A DNA stretch of 64,000 nucleotides from assembly GCF_947172395.1 (NCBI RefSeq), contig NC_069095.1, positions 7,936,001-8,000,000 on the forward strand, written 5' to 3'. The notes under the pieces were generated by a model. It worked only from the letters and a program-made list of their open reading frames with translations. It was not told the DNA's origin and searched no databases. Positions 24,001-34,947 of the stretch are shown here, in pieces. Every line of letters begins with the position of its first letter. Within the stretch, counting starts at the first letter, position 1. The position numbers and the translations under genes were made by a program. The stretch is from Bicyclus anynana (lineage: Eukaryota > Arthropoda > Insecta > Lepidoptera > Nymphalidae).

Positions 24001-25907
24001 TTCTAGTCGTGCGGGTTCGAAGTTCTCAGTTCAACAATACAACACATTAAACATTTAATATAATATTATACATTAAATAATTAAGGTATGCATTTAAGAT
24101 ATTATGATTATAATATTATTTTGTTACTTACTGGAGTTTCTTTACTTGACATTTACTGAAACCCTTAACAGTTCCATCGGTCAGGGTCAATGTAACCACA
24201 TCCAGTACCTTAACTGTTACATTCGTAAATAGCAAGGGCTCTATGGGAGGCATATTTATTTCCGGTATTCCCACTGAGCCGATATTAAGTAGAGCATTTG
24301 TATACATTTCACTAATACATTCGTCATTTTTTATACTGCATTTTTGTAAGTTGTCCACTAAAACGATTAAATAAAAATTTTACAATAACGAAAAAATCTT
24401 TCATTTCTGGAGATTCTTTGAATAAATACCACAGTCTATAAGAATACCACAGACTATAAGTCGACATTCCAAAATTTAGCTTTCTTGGTTCATTTTCATT
24501 TTCAGCACGCTTTTTTCTTGGAACCTTAATTTGGCACACTTCTCGGTCTTCGATTAGGATGAAATTTTGCACACGCTCTGAATTTTGATGACAATACATG
24601 ACTAGCTAAGAAACGTCATTATAAGTCCGTCAGGCCGCCCAAGATAGCGGACTGGCTGTTTGAAATCCACCCCTATGATAAGGGTTTGGTGTCAGGAATA
24701 CGAAAAATATAGTCACGTGACTTACATCCAATATTTGTAAATTTTAGTGGGTGCTAAAAGCGTGTCTTTAAACTATTTAAAGATATTACAAAAACACTGT
24801 CATTTTTAATGTTAGTTTATGAAGTATTAAATAATAATAGTAATTTAAATTTAAAGCATTAAATTTAATTAAATGAGATCATATTCTCTAGTAATTTTAG
24901 AAAACAAATAATAAAGAAATAAGTAAGGAGAAAATTTATGAATCGACTAAACCGATTTTGATTTTTTTTTACCAAATATTTGTGAGGATCATAGGTGTAA
25001 AATACTTGATCCACTTATTTTCAAAGGGACGGGAACGACATAAGCGATACAGCTGGGCGTTTTTTAGCAACGCGATCATTGATTCATCGTATCAACTGAG
25101 AAATATCAACTGCGTGATCACAAAAAACTGTAATATGAACTTAAGTTGGCTCTATAATCGGATAAAAATTCAAAATTCATTGATTTCAATTAGGCTTAGT
25201 TTACAAGCACTTTTGAAATGTCAAGATAAGTCATAATTTAATTTAATGTAATGGTGGTAAAATAAGTCGAAAACTTAAAATTAAAGTTACGAGGATTCCA
25301 AATGCGCATTGGTCCGAGAAGAGCCCACAACAAACTCAGCCAAGGTTTATTTTTTGTTGTTCTAACTAACTACTAACTAAGTAACTACTTACTAACAGAA
25401 AGACAGATAGATATACAAAAAATTAAAAAAGGGTTATTATGTATGTGGCTATGAGTACAGGACAAAAAACACAATATTTTTGAAAACACAGTTATTTTGA
25501 ACTCACAGACAGACACTTTGATTTAATTTATATGTCATCATCATCATCATTATCAACCCATTTCGTCTCACTGCTGAGCTCGAGTCTCCTGTCAGAATGA
25601 GAGGGTTTAGGCCAATAGTTCACCAAGCTGACCCAATGCGGATTGGCAGACTTCTCACACGCAGAGAATTCTCTGATATGCAGGTTTCCTCACGATGTTT
25701 ATCTGAAAAGTTGAAGATGCTGCGGACCAGATTCGTACAAACACCCTACGGAATCGGAGGCAGAGGTCATATGCACTGGGCTATCATGAATCATTTAATA
25801 TAATTATTTTTAATAAAAAATAATTTATATGTTTAAACATTATATAACAAATTGTCATATGTTAACAATAGCGTACACGCAACAAGCACTACTTTCAAAA
25901 CCAGCAT
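21042..25907 (-). CDS. JHBP/takeout-like gene C, exon 1 splice donor deleted (possible pseudogene)
   Basis: Exons 2-5 are intact and in frame: 24132-24357, 23147-23298, 22247-22405 and 21042-21217, encoding about 237 residues from VDNLQKC to LKRYINK and TAA. They carry the C-x6-C and C-x19-C pairs and a TNVT sequon. Exon 1 starts at 25907 (MLVLKVVLVACTLL...) but, compared with sister gene D, has lost 27 nt covering the exon end and its GTAAG donor. The frame instead runs to TAA at 25833-25835. The only GT in the exon giving the required phase is GTACGC at 25871-25876, which would leave a ten-residue signal remnant. The promoter and 5' UTR remain very like those of D. The gene is therefore probably non-secreted or dead, unless another first exon exists. 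AATAAA at 20933-20938. Confidence 0.78.
21668..21988 (-). mobile_element. SINE family 1, full length
   Basis: Reverse copy from tail TTCTTTACAAGTTAGCCCTT to the head with B box as GGATCGAACCC and A box as CACTGCGCCACGG. It sits in intron 4 of gene C. Confidence 0.85.
22849..22902. repeat. 24-bp inverted repeat, 6-nt loop
   Basis: Arms 22849-22872 and 22879-22902 pair with two mismatches around TCTAAG, in intron 3 of gene C. Confidence 0.75.
23343..23650 (+). mobile_element. SINE family 2, full length
   Basis: A-box side TAGCCTAGTGGATATGACC, B-box region TTTGAATCCGG, then the body AAACGGTGAAGG, CATCGTGAGGAAACCTGCAT and the CATTCTGAGAGGAGACTCG end. Confidence 0.8.
24515..24680 (-). repeat. 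Single copy of the 9300-9755 tandem unit
   Basis: Inverted relative of the 157-bp unit (TTCGATTAGGATGAAATTTTG, ACATGACTAGCTAAGAAACG). Confidence 0.6.
25165..25355 (-). mobile_element. Non-LTR 3' tail or SINE-like repeat
   Basis: TTTCAATTAGGCTTAGTTTA through CAAACTCAGCCAAGG; closely repeated at 47118-47296. In intron 1 of gene C. Confidence 0.55.
25560..25793 (-). mobile_element. SINE family 2
   Basis: Reverse copy, shortened in the middle. It lies about 40 bp from where the frame of gene C exon 1 now ends. Confidence 0.75.
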
Positions 25908-25960
25908 TGTATAATACTTCTATGAGAACAATTGAATAAATGTAGATCTACTCCAGTGCT

Positions 25961-25970
25961 TATATTTATA
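25961..25970 (-). promoter_or_regulatory. TATA-like box, gene C
   Basis: TATAAATATA on the minus strand, about 54 nt above the ATG. The flanking 5' UTR and about 200 bp upstream closely match gene D (33354-33608), so the promoter survives although exon 1 is damaged. Confidence 0.55.
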
Positions 25971-26149
25971 CAAACGACTTCAAATTAATAGCGAAGCACA
26001 ATAAAAAATACTCAACTGCAAACTTTATTTTAATCTAAGATATAAACATAGTCTTGCGGAAATAAATACATTTATGTGCATCTAAAAAACTCAAATAGGT
26101 AAGTAGGCTATGGTCAGATCAGAGGGGTCCGAAGTTAATTCATTTATTA

Positions 26150-26230
26150 AATAACAGCCGCGTGGCGCGGATAGTGACCCTGCTTTCTGCAACCACGGCC
26201 GTGGGTTCGATTCCCACAACTGAAAAATAT
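26150..26230 (+). mobile_element. SINE family 3, tRNA-like head
   Basis: GCCGCGTGGCGCGGATAGTG (A-box side) and GTGGGTTCGATTCCCACAAC (B box with a pairing arm). Not taken as a functional tRNA gene because the cloverleaf is incomplete and the unit recurs. Confidence 0.55.
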
Positions 26231-26813
26231 TTGTGTAAACACAAAAAGAATTATTCAAATTGAACCTGAACTTTCAAGTACCTAGGTCCTGAGATTAGCT
26301 TGGTGCGTTCAACCAAATAAATAAACAAATTGGTCAGCTATTGAGTATATTCAATATGCCTCAATATCGATATTACAGTTATAGTGGAAAACTCGTTTCT
26401 CCAAATATAACTCCAGCGAATCAATTTGAGCAATTCGGTTTTTACAAGATAACCTTTTTTTCTATAAGTCCGATCTTAATGAAACAAAGCCTATATGTTG
26501 CCTTGGACTTTGCTTAATCTATTTATGAACCGCACCAAAATCCGTTCAGTAGAACCAGAGAATAGCGCGAACATACAGACAGAAGGACAGACAGACAGAC
26601 AGGAAATTTAAAAAAAAAATGGATTCTATTGTTCATTTCTAATTGCCCTAACTTGATTTTAGTTAAATTTGGCCAAAGTACAGACACTCGATTTCTACTC
26701 TTTTATTAACCGACTTCCAAAAAGGAGGAGGATCTACGTTCGGCTGTATGTATGTTTTGTTTTTTTACAGTATAGATAGATTACGGGACACCCTTTATGT
26801 ATTACTAGCGGAT

Positions 26814-27015
26814 GCCCGCGACTTCGTCCACGTGGAATTCAGTTCGGATTTCTCCGGGATGGAAAGTATATGAGCCTGTATAGAGTTAATCCAGAGTAAA
26901 ATCTATTTCCATTCTAAATTTCAGTCAAATCGTTTCCGCAGCATAAAAGAGGAACAAACATACTTACCCCCTTACAAACACACAAACTTTCGCTTTTATT
27001 ATCGGTATTAGTGTG
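26814..27015 (-). mobile_element. Helitron-like element, family 2
   Basis: CTAGCGGATGCCCGCGACTT at the low end; CTTTCGCTTTTATTATCGG near the high end. Confidence 0.55.
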
Positions 27016-27097
27016 ATTTATTCTTGGTCATTTTGAGCAATTAAGTCAATGATGATGTATGAAAGGACAATTAATACGAAATATTAAATTAACACTT

Positions 27098-27107
27098 TTT
27101 ATTTATT
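27098..27107 (-). other. Poly(A) signal, gene D
   Basis: Two overlapping AATAAA hexamers on the minus strand about 45-50 nt below the stop, inside a 3' block shared with E, F and G. Confidence 0.55.
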
Positions 27108-27152
27108 AATAATATCTAATAACAGGTTTGTTTTCTATAGCAGGTATATTTG

Positions 27153-30100
27153 TTATGAAATATAACTTGTTAGATCTTCGGTGATGTATTTATTCGTCGG
27201 CACGCCTTCGAAGAACAATGTGGAAAATTTGAAAAAGAACTCCAAAGCTTTTCCAAAAACCGGGCCACCCAAAGTCTTCAGCATTGGTTTAAAATTTTGG
27301 TTTAAAAAATCAATAATGAGTTGACCTGTAAAACATAATAAAGAAAAACTAATTAAATTTAACCCTACATTGGTAGCGTACCTAAAAGTAACGGGAGTGG
27401 TTGCGTGGATTACATAATATGCAGTCTATTTTCAAAGTCCATGTCAATGGTTATAAATCTTACAAAAGTAAAATACCATCAGGTGGGTCATTTTCAAGGG
27501 TCACATCTCGGTCCTACCTCTTTTTAATATTTAAAAACGACTTGGCCTTAAACTTAAATTAAAAATTTTAAATGTTTGCAGATGATATAAAAAATTCCAA
27601 AACTATTGGCAGCCAAGACGCTGTACGTACGCAAGGCGATATCGATAAGATTTATTCCTGGTGCACTAGAAATGGCATGCTTTTGTATATAGAAAATATT
27701 TTTAACAAAAAATTGAACCGACTTCAAAATCACAAAAATAAACTAAAGAGCGAAAGATAATATCGTATGTACTACCTTCTGATCACTTTGAAGGCGGTGG
27801 CAAGCGGTCGTAGGTTCAATTTCAATGCTTGGATGGGTTAAATCAGAATTTTTTTTTTTAAAACAAACTAGATATCTAACCCTAGTTACTACCTACTATT
27901 AAAAATGAGCATAACAATAGTGCAATAAATGGGCATGAAACCTATACTCTCACGACATTACGAATTGAACTATTAGGAGTTCACTACTAGTATATTTATA
28001 CCAGAATGTACAATGAATGCGTATACAAACAACACAACAGGCATTGACATATTTATTGATTGACCACTATAGTGTTTTTCAGATAGCGGATAGACGGTGA
28101 CAGTTCGTTTCACTATTGAAAGTTTGCCGCGATTCACGATAATAGTACGTATTATGAACGTCATAAGGCAACTGTCACCGTGCCCATGCTATCTGAAAAA
28201 CACTTTAAGAATTGTTTTTACAAAAAAACCCTTAATATATTTTTTGGCTTGACTTAGTATTGGTACCATGGCTAAGTTAATGACTACATTAACTTAAAAG
28301 TAGTAAAAAAACTTACCGATATCTTGTGACCCAACCGTTATCTTGTCAGCTCCAAAAGTTGCTTTTTCAACATCAAATTCGTATTTTGCTTTTTCGTATG
28401 ATGCCTTTAAATATATTTTGCCGTCTTCTTTTTTGAAAGGGGTGATTGGAAAATCAAAGTGCATGAATAACTTTTCTGAAAATAAAAATAATATTCTGTT
28501 TAATTATCACCAGGGAACAAATTTTCAACTTTTCTAAACAACCACGAAAATTACCACACCACAAATAAACAAAAAGCTTTTTTCTTTTTTCGCTATATCA
28601 GTACATCATAACAAGTCTAAATGTACTGATATAGCGAAAAAATTATATAAAAAATGACAAACAAAATTATATTGTAAAAAACTTAATAAATTTAGGCTTA
28701 ATTGTATTAATTTACAAACTATATTATATTTTGAGAGAGATTGAAATTGATCATTATTATATAGAATATTTTGAGCTAAATATATTTAAATTGATCATTA
28801 TTTTTTGTGCGATTTTCGTTTTTGAGGAATATATTTTTACGCTCTTATTCTAAGTTTAATCTAAAACACGAAAAATCTAATTCATAAATATTTTAAATAA
28901 TCTTTTCGTGATGTTGTGTATAGAACTGTACAGTGTACAGTTATGATAATTCCAAATATTACACCTATAACCCAGCACTTTGATGACTGGATGTGTAAAA
29001 GGCGAGGGTAGTGCTACTAAAATATATTACTACTGTACTGGTTGTCAAACCTATGTCACCTTATGTTATTAGTATTTATCAAAGAGTTCGACAACTACGT
29101 GAGTGCGATATTTTGTCAAAGGGTCGATTTAACACTTTTTTTAACGTCTTTAGCTTTTTAAATACCTAATTCTTATCTATTCAATCGCGTTGTTCCCGTC
29201 CCCGTATGAATACGGGGATAAAATTAGCTTAAAGCACTCGGGGATAGCTTCCTAAACAAACATATAATTAAATCTTTCCTCTTTATAATATTAGTAAAGA
29301 TGTTAAAGATTAACTTACCAAGTTTTACTTTTCCATTCCCCACGCCATTGAATGAAGCTGTTCCAAAGAGTGCTTGTATTGCTGGACCCGAACCCTCGAT
29401 TTTGACGTTACTTGTGACTATTAGGTCGCAAACAAATTCCTGAGTGCCGGTTTTTTTATCCAAATCGATACTAAAACCAAAAGGACTTATTATTAATAAG
29501 AACTCCAAATTATCCAATTATTATTATTTAATAGCACAGTTTTATTCCATACTAGCGGACGCCCGCGACTTCGTCCGCGTGAAGTACTTAGATGTAAACT
29601 TTTAACTACCCCTGCCTTACCCTACTCCTACTCCTACCATACCATACCCTACCCCTACCCCTACCCTACCCATTATGGCTGCACACGCGACGGAAGATTA
29701 CAAAATGGAGTAATTTCTCCCGTTTTCCCAACATTTCCCTTCACTGCTCTGCTCCTATTGATCGTAGCGTGATGAAAAGTATACTATAACCTGCCCAGGA
29801 GTATGAAGAATAATTGTACTAAGTTTCGTTAAAATCCGTCGAATAGTTTTTGTTTCTATAACGAACATACAGACAGACAGACAGACAGACAGACAGAAAG
29901 ACAGACAGACAGACAGCCAAAAATTTTACTGATTGCATTTTTGGCATCAGTATCGATCACTAATCACCCCCTGATAGTTATTTTGAAAATGTATTTCATG
30001 TACAGAATTGACCTCTCTACAGATTTATTATAAGTATAGATAGATAGGGAAATATTCAAGGTTCTGCACCTGATTATTACACAGTATAAAAAAATGTGTA

Positions 30101-31907
30101 TAAATGTTTTTTTTTTCACTTTGAAAATGAACTATATACCTACATATACAGGTGGTCGGTAGATGTAGATGGTAAATGTATCTTGCCAATTTGGCATGCA
30201 AATTATTTATTAAGTATTTAATGATTCAAATGACAATTTCACCATTTAAAATTTACATCTTTACAATAATTTTATAAGTAAACATTTTATCATTATATTA
30301 CTAAAAATAGTTAGTGTGTACATTTTAAATATGTAATATTCAATTATAATAGGAAAAGATTAAACATGTGACAAAAATAATTATAATGTTGTACCTAACC
30401 TATCAACTCGATAACAATAATATCAACTTAAATACTCGTAAAAAAATATTATGAAATAAATTAATTAAATTATTTCTTATGCATTGCTACTTACTGGAAT
30501 TTTTTTATTTGACATTTACTGACTCCCTTAACTACTCCATCTTTCTGGGTTATTGTAACCGCATCCAATACCTTTACTGATATATTCGTAAATTTGAAGG
30601 GGTCTATGGGAGGTACATTTATTTCCGGGATACCCGTTGAGCCGATATTAAGTAGAACATTTGTATACATTTCACTGAGGCATTTGTCATTTTTAATACT
30701 GCATTTTTGCAACGTGTCCACTGAAAAGGTTAAATGAAAATTCACAATAACGAACGATAGCAACAACAACAATCTATTGTTTCTGGTACAGATCCTTCGA
30801 TGCACACGTATTTTAAATCTTTTGTAAGAGTATATTTTTTTATTCTCTACAAGTTAGCCCTTGACTACAATCTCACCTGATGGTAAATGATGATGCAACC
30901 TAAGATGAAATCGGGCTAACTTGTGGAGGATGAAAATCCATATCCCTTTCTGTTTCTACACCGGTCCATAGTATCGGAACGCTAAATCGCTTGGCGGTGC
31001 GTCTTTGGTAACTAGCCACGGCCGAAGCCTCCCACCAACCACACCTATTAAGAAAACCTTAATCGACCCAGCCGGGAATCGAACTCTTCTTGTAAATCCA
31101 CCGCGCATACCACTGCGCCACGCAGGCCGTCTGTAATACCTAATCCTGTTGCTATGTACAAGTCAAGTACTTACTGAAGTTTACTCTGTAAGTTTTTTTC
31201 TAATGTCTATTTCCTACTACTTACTGTAAATTTGATTTTGGAACAATCGAACTGATTATTTAAAAACGTCCGTGTGTTTTATCGCAGTTTCAATCAAACA
31301 TTCTGATTAAAATTTCGGTTAGATAAAAAAATGGGACCACCCTGGAATCAAACCCTTCAAAACAAAAAAAGAATTTTCAAAATCCGTCCACAAACGACGG
31401 AATTATCGCTGGACATACATAAAAAAAAAAAAAAAATTATACAGCCGAACGTAGAACCTCCTCCTTTTTGGAAGTCGGTTAAAAACTATACAGTTAAAAC
31501 TGCGCAGTTAAACTGAAGGTCTTTAGTTTTATTTATTTCTGGCAAACAAGAATATTTTATGAAGCTTAGAATATAACTAAATGATATTATATATTTTAGA
31601 ATTTAAACTATCGTGAGTGTTATTCATATTAATTGATTATCGCCTAAGCATAGGGATCCGCTGAACGTGCCCGGGTCGTACAAGAATAAGAATAAGAATA
31701 AGAATTGTTTTATTTGAATAAACTCGGTACATATAAATAGCAATGACGTCCTGGCCCTTAAACTAGGTAAGCCCGTGTCTTAAGGGCCAGTGACTTCCCT
31801 GGGTACATTTGCTACATACAATATCCAAAAGAATTTTTACAAAGATCTTAAAAATACATTACTAAAAAAAAAAAGAGTTTATAATTTTTAATGTTGTGTG
31901 CATGTTA

Positions 31908-31938
<31 letters not shown>

Positions 31939-33353
31939 CATACATGCATGCGTGTAAGTGCGGGTATGTCTGTGTGTGTGCGTGTGTGTGTCTGTATGCG
32001 GCTATGTCTGTGTGTGTGCGTATGAGTGTGAGTTATAACTAGACTTCTTTACTATTGATATTATATTTACCTTTACTATTAATATTTAACTACTAGATTA
32101 GGTCCTAGTTTCAAAATACAATCTTAATTTTATTTTATTTGTGGACTAAATATGGATCCATTATGTTTTCCGTATTATCATAATTAACTGTAGATAATGT
32201 GGATTTTAACCACTTTTTTAATGAGTGTCTAGAAATTTCCGAGATATTTTCCTTTCTGTTCATGTACCTATACAGGTATGGAGCTAAGTAATTGTACTGA
32301 CGTCTGGCAAAAGTGGTTTTTGTTAAGGGTAAAGGAGAATACGTTCTGCGCCTTAACTTTCTATGCTGTATGATGGGTTGGGACTTGCTCTTGTGATGGC
32401 GTAGATTTCGTGAAGTGAAGATTCCGTGTGACTGTGGTAGATCATACATCGGTGAGACTCGCCGTAACATTACCACAAGAGTAAGAGAACACATACGTAG
32501 CATGAAGAATGTGGACACGGACGTTTTGACCATGTAGCTTTTTGGGCACCTGATATCAATGTCGATTTTTGACATCGTATTCATAATAACACCGTAATAA
32601 GGGTATATACAAAAATTCAGCTCACAAGGAATTTTTTCCCAGATTGGGATTTAAAATGCCTAAAATTACTAGACTGTGTATACCGTGTTATATGACGTGC
32701 TGTACAAGTACAATTTTTGTACACAATGCGTGCTTTTTAGTGACGTCAGAGGGTTTAGTGGCAGTTTGATACTGTTACTATCGCGTAAACGTAAACGCGA
32801 ATTTCTAGGGAATTGAAACAGCGCCATCTAGTGGCACTACTGCACAACTGTTTCGATTCCATATAAATTCGCGTTTACGTTAACGCGATAGTAACAGTAA
32901 GAAAATATTAAAAACTCCCACTAGGCACCCTGAACGGGGCGGGCTTCTGCTGTTTTCTGTATACTGATTACTTGGTATGTATCTATGTATTGAATCTGGG
33001 ATAATATGACAAATTGTTATCACTTAGCTTACCAATCGATGCGTCACATATTTCCCCAGTTTAGGTTTAAAATGCCTAAAATGACTAGACTGTGTATGCC
33101 GTGTTATGTGACGTGCTATACAAGTACAATTTTTGTACACAATGCATGCTTTTTAGTGACGTCAGAGGGCCTAGTGGCAGTTTGTCACTGTTACTATCGC
33201 GTAAACGTAAACGCGATTTTCTAAGAAATTGAAACAGTGCCATCTATTAAATCTGGGATAATATGACAAATTGTTATCACTGAGCTTACCAATCGATGCG
33301 TCACATGTTAACAATAGAGCACACGCAACAAGCACTAACTTCAAAACAAGCAT
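27153..33353 (-). CDS. JHBP/takeout-like secreted protein, gene D
   Basis: Five exons: 33290-33353, 30495-30720, 29319-29470, 28317-28475 and 27153-27325, joining to 257 residues ending in TAA. Exon 1 is a signal peptide (MLVLKLVLVACALLLTCDAS). Cysteines lie at about residues 28, 35, 91 and 111 (C-x6-C and C-x19-C). An N-glycosylation sequon (TNIS) lies near residue 67. Exon 4 has the family motif FPITPFKKEDGK, and exon 5 ends the C-terminal helix and strand region (ITEDLTSYIS). It is the closest paralogue of gene C; the two share promoter, signal peptide and most of exon 5. Intron 1 contains a 56-bp duplicate of the exon 1/intron border plus MITE, Penelope-like and non-LTR pieces. TATA-like box at 33406-33415; overlapping AATAAA hexamers at 27098-27107. 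Confidence 0.9.
27540..27700 (+). mobile_element. Reverse transcriptase fragment
   Basis: Encodes FADDIKNSKTIGSQDAVRTQ and then YSWCTRNGMLL from 27572: the catalytic ADD box and following region of a non-LTR RT. In intron 4 of gene D. Confidence 0.6.
27705..27850 (-). repeat. Partial terminal arm of the fold-back element at 49663
   Basis: TTGAACCGACTTCAAAATC, GTACTACCTTCTGATCACTT and TGAAGGCGGTGGC correspond to the left arm of the nested MITE at 49663-50672. Confidence 0.5.
28071..28204. mobile_element. 134-bp MITE with ~35-bp terminal inverted repeats
   Basis: Outer 17 bp pair exactly (AGTGTTTTTCAGATAGC / GCTATCTGAAAAACACT) and the inner part CGGTGACAGTT also pairs. In intron 4 of gene D. 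Superfamily not determined. Confidence 0.75.
28585..28642. repeat. Perfect 22-bp inverted repeat, 14-nt loop
   Basis: Arms around TCGCTATATCAGTACAT and ATGTACTGATATAGCGA. Confidence 0.8.
29552..30048 (-). mobile_element. Helitron-like element, family 2, with internal simple repeats
   Basis: CTAGCGGACGCCCGCGACTT at the low end; contains a CCTAC/CCATAC-rich stretch (29625-29670), a CAGA array (29870-29915) and ends near TTATTATAAGTATAGA. In intron 2 of gene D. Confidence 0.55.
30836..31131 (-). mobile_element. SINE family 1
   Basis: Reverse copy, nearly full length, between TCTACAAGTTAGCCCTTGAC and CCACTGCGCCACGCAGGCC, in intron 1 of gene D just above exon 2. Confidence 0.8.
31325..31490 (-). 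repeat. Interspersed repeat with TTTTTAACCGACTTCC end
   Basis: Reverse copy of the block at 48115-48305; further short matches at 26707-26760. Contains an A-run of about 14. Confidence 0.6.
31681..32400 (-). mobile_element. Non-LTR retrotransposon 3' end with TTCTTA tail
   Basis: Minus strand encodes RRQYNYLAPYLYRYMNRK and then a SLKKWLKSTLSTVNYD end, which looks like an RT polyprotein C-terminus. The 3' UTR follows, with a GT/TG array at 31905-32035 and a four-copy TTCTTA tail at 31682-31705. Confidence 0.6.
32415..32545 (+). mobile_element. GIY-YIG endonuclease fragment, Penelope-like element
   Basis: Plus strand reads CDCGRSYIGETRRNITTRVR then EHIRSMKN from 32427. C-x-C-x2-SYIGETRR and the following basic helix match the start of GIY-YIG nuclease domains of Penelope-like retroelements. 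The frame ends at TAG about 32537. Only a fragment, in intron 1 of gene D. Confidence 0.65.
32770..32899. mobile_element. Fold-back MITE, arms GTTACTATCGCGTAAACG
   Basis: Arms of about 33 bp (TACTGTTACTATCGCGTAAA and its complement at 32866-32899) surround a short centre with CAGCGCCATCTAGTGGC. A second, half copy is at 33186-33248. Confidence 0.7.
32994..33304. repeat. Duplication of gene D exon 1/intron 1 border around a repeat segment
   Basis: 56 bp at 32994-33049 (AATCTGGGATAATATGACAA to GCTTACCAATCGATGCGTCA) recur at 33249-33304 with one clear change. The 199 bp between them repeat the segment at 32650-32830. Confidence 0.75.
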
Positions 33354-33405
33354 TGTACCTCTTTCTATGAGAACAATTGAATAAATATAGATCTAATCCG
33401 GTACT

Positions 33406-33415
33406 TATATTTATA
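33406..33415 (-). promoter_or_regulatory. TATA-like box, gene D
   Basis: TATAAATATA on the minus strand, about 53 nt above the ATG at 33353, in a block conserved with gene C. Confidence 0.55.
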
Positions 33416-33684
33416 CAAACTGCTCAAAATTTATAGCGAAGCGCTATAAAAAATACTCTACTGTAGAATTTATTTTATTATAAGAATAGAACAATTAGTT
33501 TTGCGGAAATAAATACATTTATGTAGATCCTACAAAAACTGTAATAGTTAAGTTGGCTTTATGGTCGGATAAGTATCAAAGAGGTTCGAAGTTCATTCAT
33601 TTATTATGAAATTTTACGAAAAGATGTCTAAATTGTTAGGTCGTAGAGTACCGAAGAGATAGCCCATCTTATGGTAAGTTGATA

Positions 33685-33800
33685 ACCTCAATAGCTCTGT
33701 GGTAAAAGGGCCGGAATCATCACCGACAAGTGTGGTTCAATCCCCGCATGCTGGTCTATTGTCGTAACTACTCCTGACACGGGCTTTTCCTACTAGTTCC
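33685..33800 (+). mobile_element. tRNA-like SINE, minor family
   Basis: AATAGCTCTGTGGTAAAAGG (A-box like) and GTGGTTCAATCCCCGC (B-box like), followed by CGTAACTACTCCTGAC. A reversed relative may lie at 53715-53760. Confidence 0.4.
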
Positions 33801-33948
33801 TACTACTCTGCTGTCATATTCAAAAAGGGCGCTTCTACATAAAGTTCAAAACGGAGAAAAAATATTTAGTATTCTAAAAATTAAAAAAAATTACAAAATA
33901 ATATTTTAATAATATTTTAGGTAAATTTAATTTTAAAAATTAAATTTT

Positions 33949-34021
33949 ATTCTGATAGATTATTATGATACTTTAATACACGTACGTACCGTACGTGTAT
34001 TAAAGTATAATCTATCAGAAT
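33949..34021. repeat. Near-perfect ~34-bp palindrome
   Basis: Arms ATTCTGATAGATTA and TACTTTAATACACGTACG on the left pair with their complements on the right; four extra bases in the left arm. Very short loop. Helitron-like copy starts 14 bp away. Confidence 0.8.
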
Positions 34022-34034
34022 TTGTGTAACATAA

Positions 34035-34234
34035 TCTATACTAATATTATAAAGCTGAAGAGTTTGTTTGTTTGTTTGTTTGAACGCGCTAATCTCAGGA
34101 ACTAATGGACTGATTTAAAAAATTCTTTCAGTGTTAGATAGCCCATTTATCGAGGAAGGCTATAGGCTATATATTATCCCCATATTCCTACGGCAACGGG
34201 AACCACGCGGGTGAAACCGCGCGGCGCCAGCTAG
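34035..34234 (+). mobile_element. Helitron-like element, family 1
   Basis: TCTATACTAATATTATAAAG to GCGCGGCGCCAGCTAG; complete copy in the upstream flank of gene D. Confidence 0.65.
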
Positions 34235-34783
34235 TATATTATATTATGTATTAAATAATATATATTTTCTTTTTCATCTTAGTAAAATAATACAAGAAAA
34301 ATCGTGATATTCTAATGATAAGGCGTTTCTGGCTGGCAGGGAGGGAACACACTTTCTGAAAATTAATTTGCATCTTTCCCTGTTTTCCTTATGATGACAT
34401 TTTGATATGCTTGTCATTTTGGCATAGATAACGAAGTGCGCACACCAGCGTTTGATTTTTTAGACAAATGCACCAAAAACAGTCAGTTCATATTACATTA
34501 CGGCACATGTGCGTAATGAGATACATTACGAAATTTGGCTTGTGAATAAAATGTACTATTTTTTCCCATGCTCATAAAACTACAAAACAAAGTGACCGGG
34601 GTGTCGAATATCTTAATTTACCCTATCAGGAGTCATTTTAGAATGTCTGCCTTCGGTTGTGTATCAATCTTAAACTTATTGGCTTGCTTACTCAATGTAT
34701 GTAATAATGTACTCTTTTAGTACAAATAATTTTGCTGGCTAGTATTGGTAATGAGTAACTAATGAATTATTTACATCTTGAAA

Positions 34784-34826
34784 TTGTCTAACTACTCGTT
34801 AATGATTTTAACGAGTAGTTAGACAA
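34784..34826. repeat. Perfect 19-bp hairpin, 5-nt loop
   Basis: Arms TTGTCTAACTACTCGTTAA and TTAACGAGTAGTTAGACAA around TGATT, about 90 bp beyond the 3' end of gene E. Confidence 0.85.
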
Positions 34827-34916
34827 GTTAATGATATATTTTTATTCTAATAAATACACATTTGGTTAAAGTTAAAAATACAAAAGGAAGCATTTAATTA
34901 ACAATATTTATTTACC

Positions 34917-34922
34917 ACAAAT
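34917..34922 (-). other. Poly(A) signal, gene E
   Basis: AATAAA on the minus strand just below the stop, followed by the conserved TTAATTAAATG block. Confidence 0.55.
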
Positions 34923-34947
34923 ATCAAAATACAGATATTTACAAGTG

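Noticed and set aside
29870..29915. CAGA array and other short direct repeats as a possible CRISPR
   Set aside because: Simple microsatellite inside a Helitron-like copy in a eukaryotic genome; no spacer structure.
31905..32035. GT-rich array as a possible regulatory Z-DNA element
   Set aside because: It is best explained as a microsatellite in the 3' part of a non-LTR element; no further evidence.
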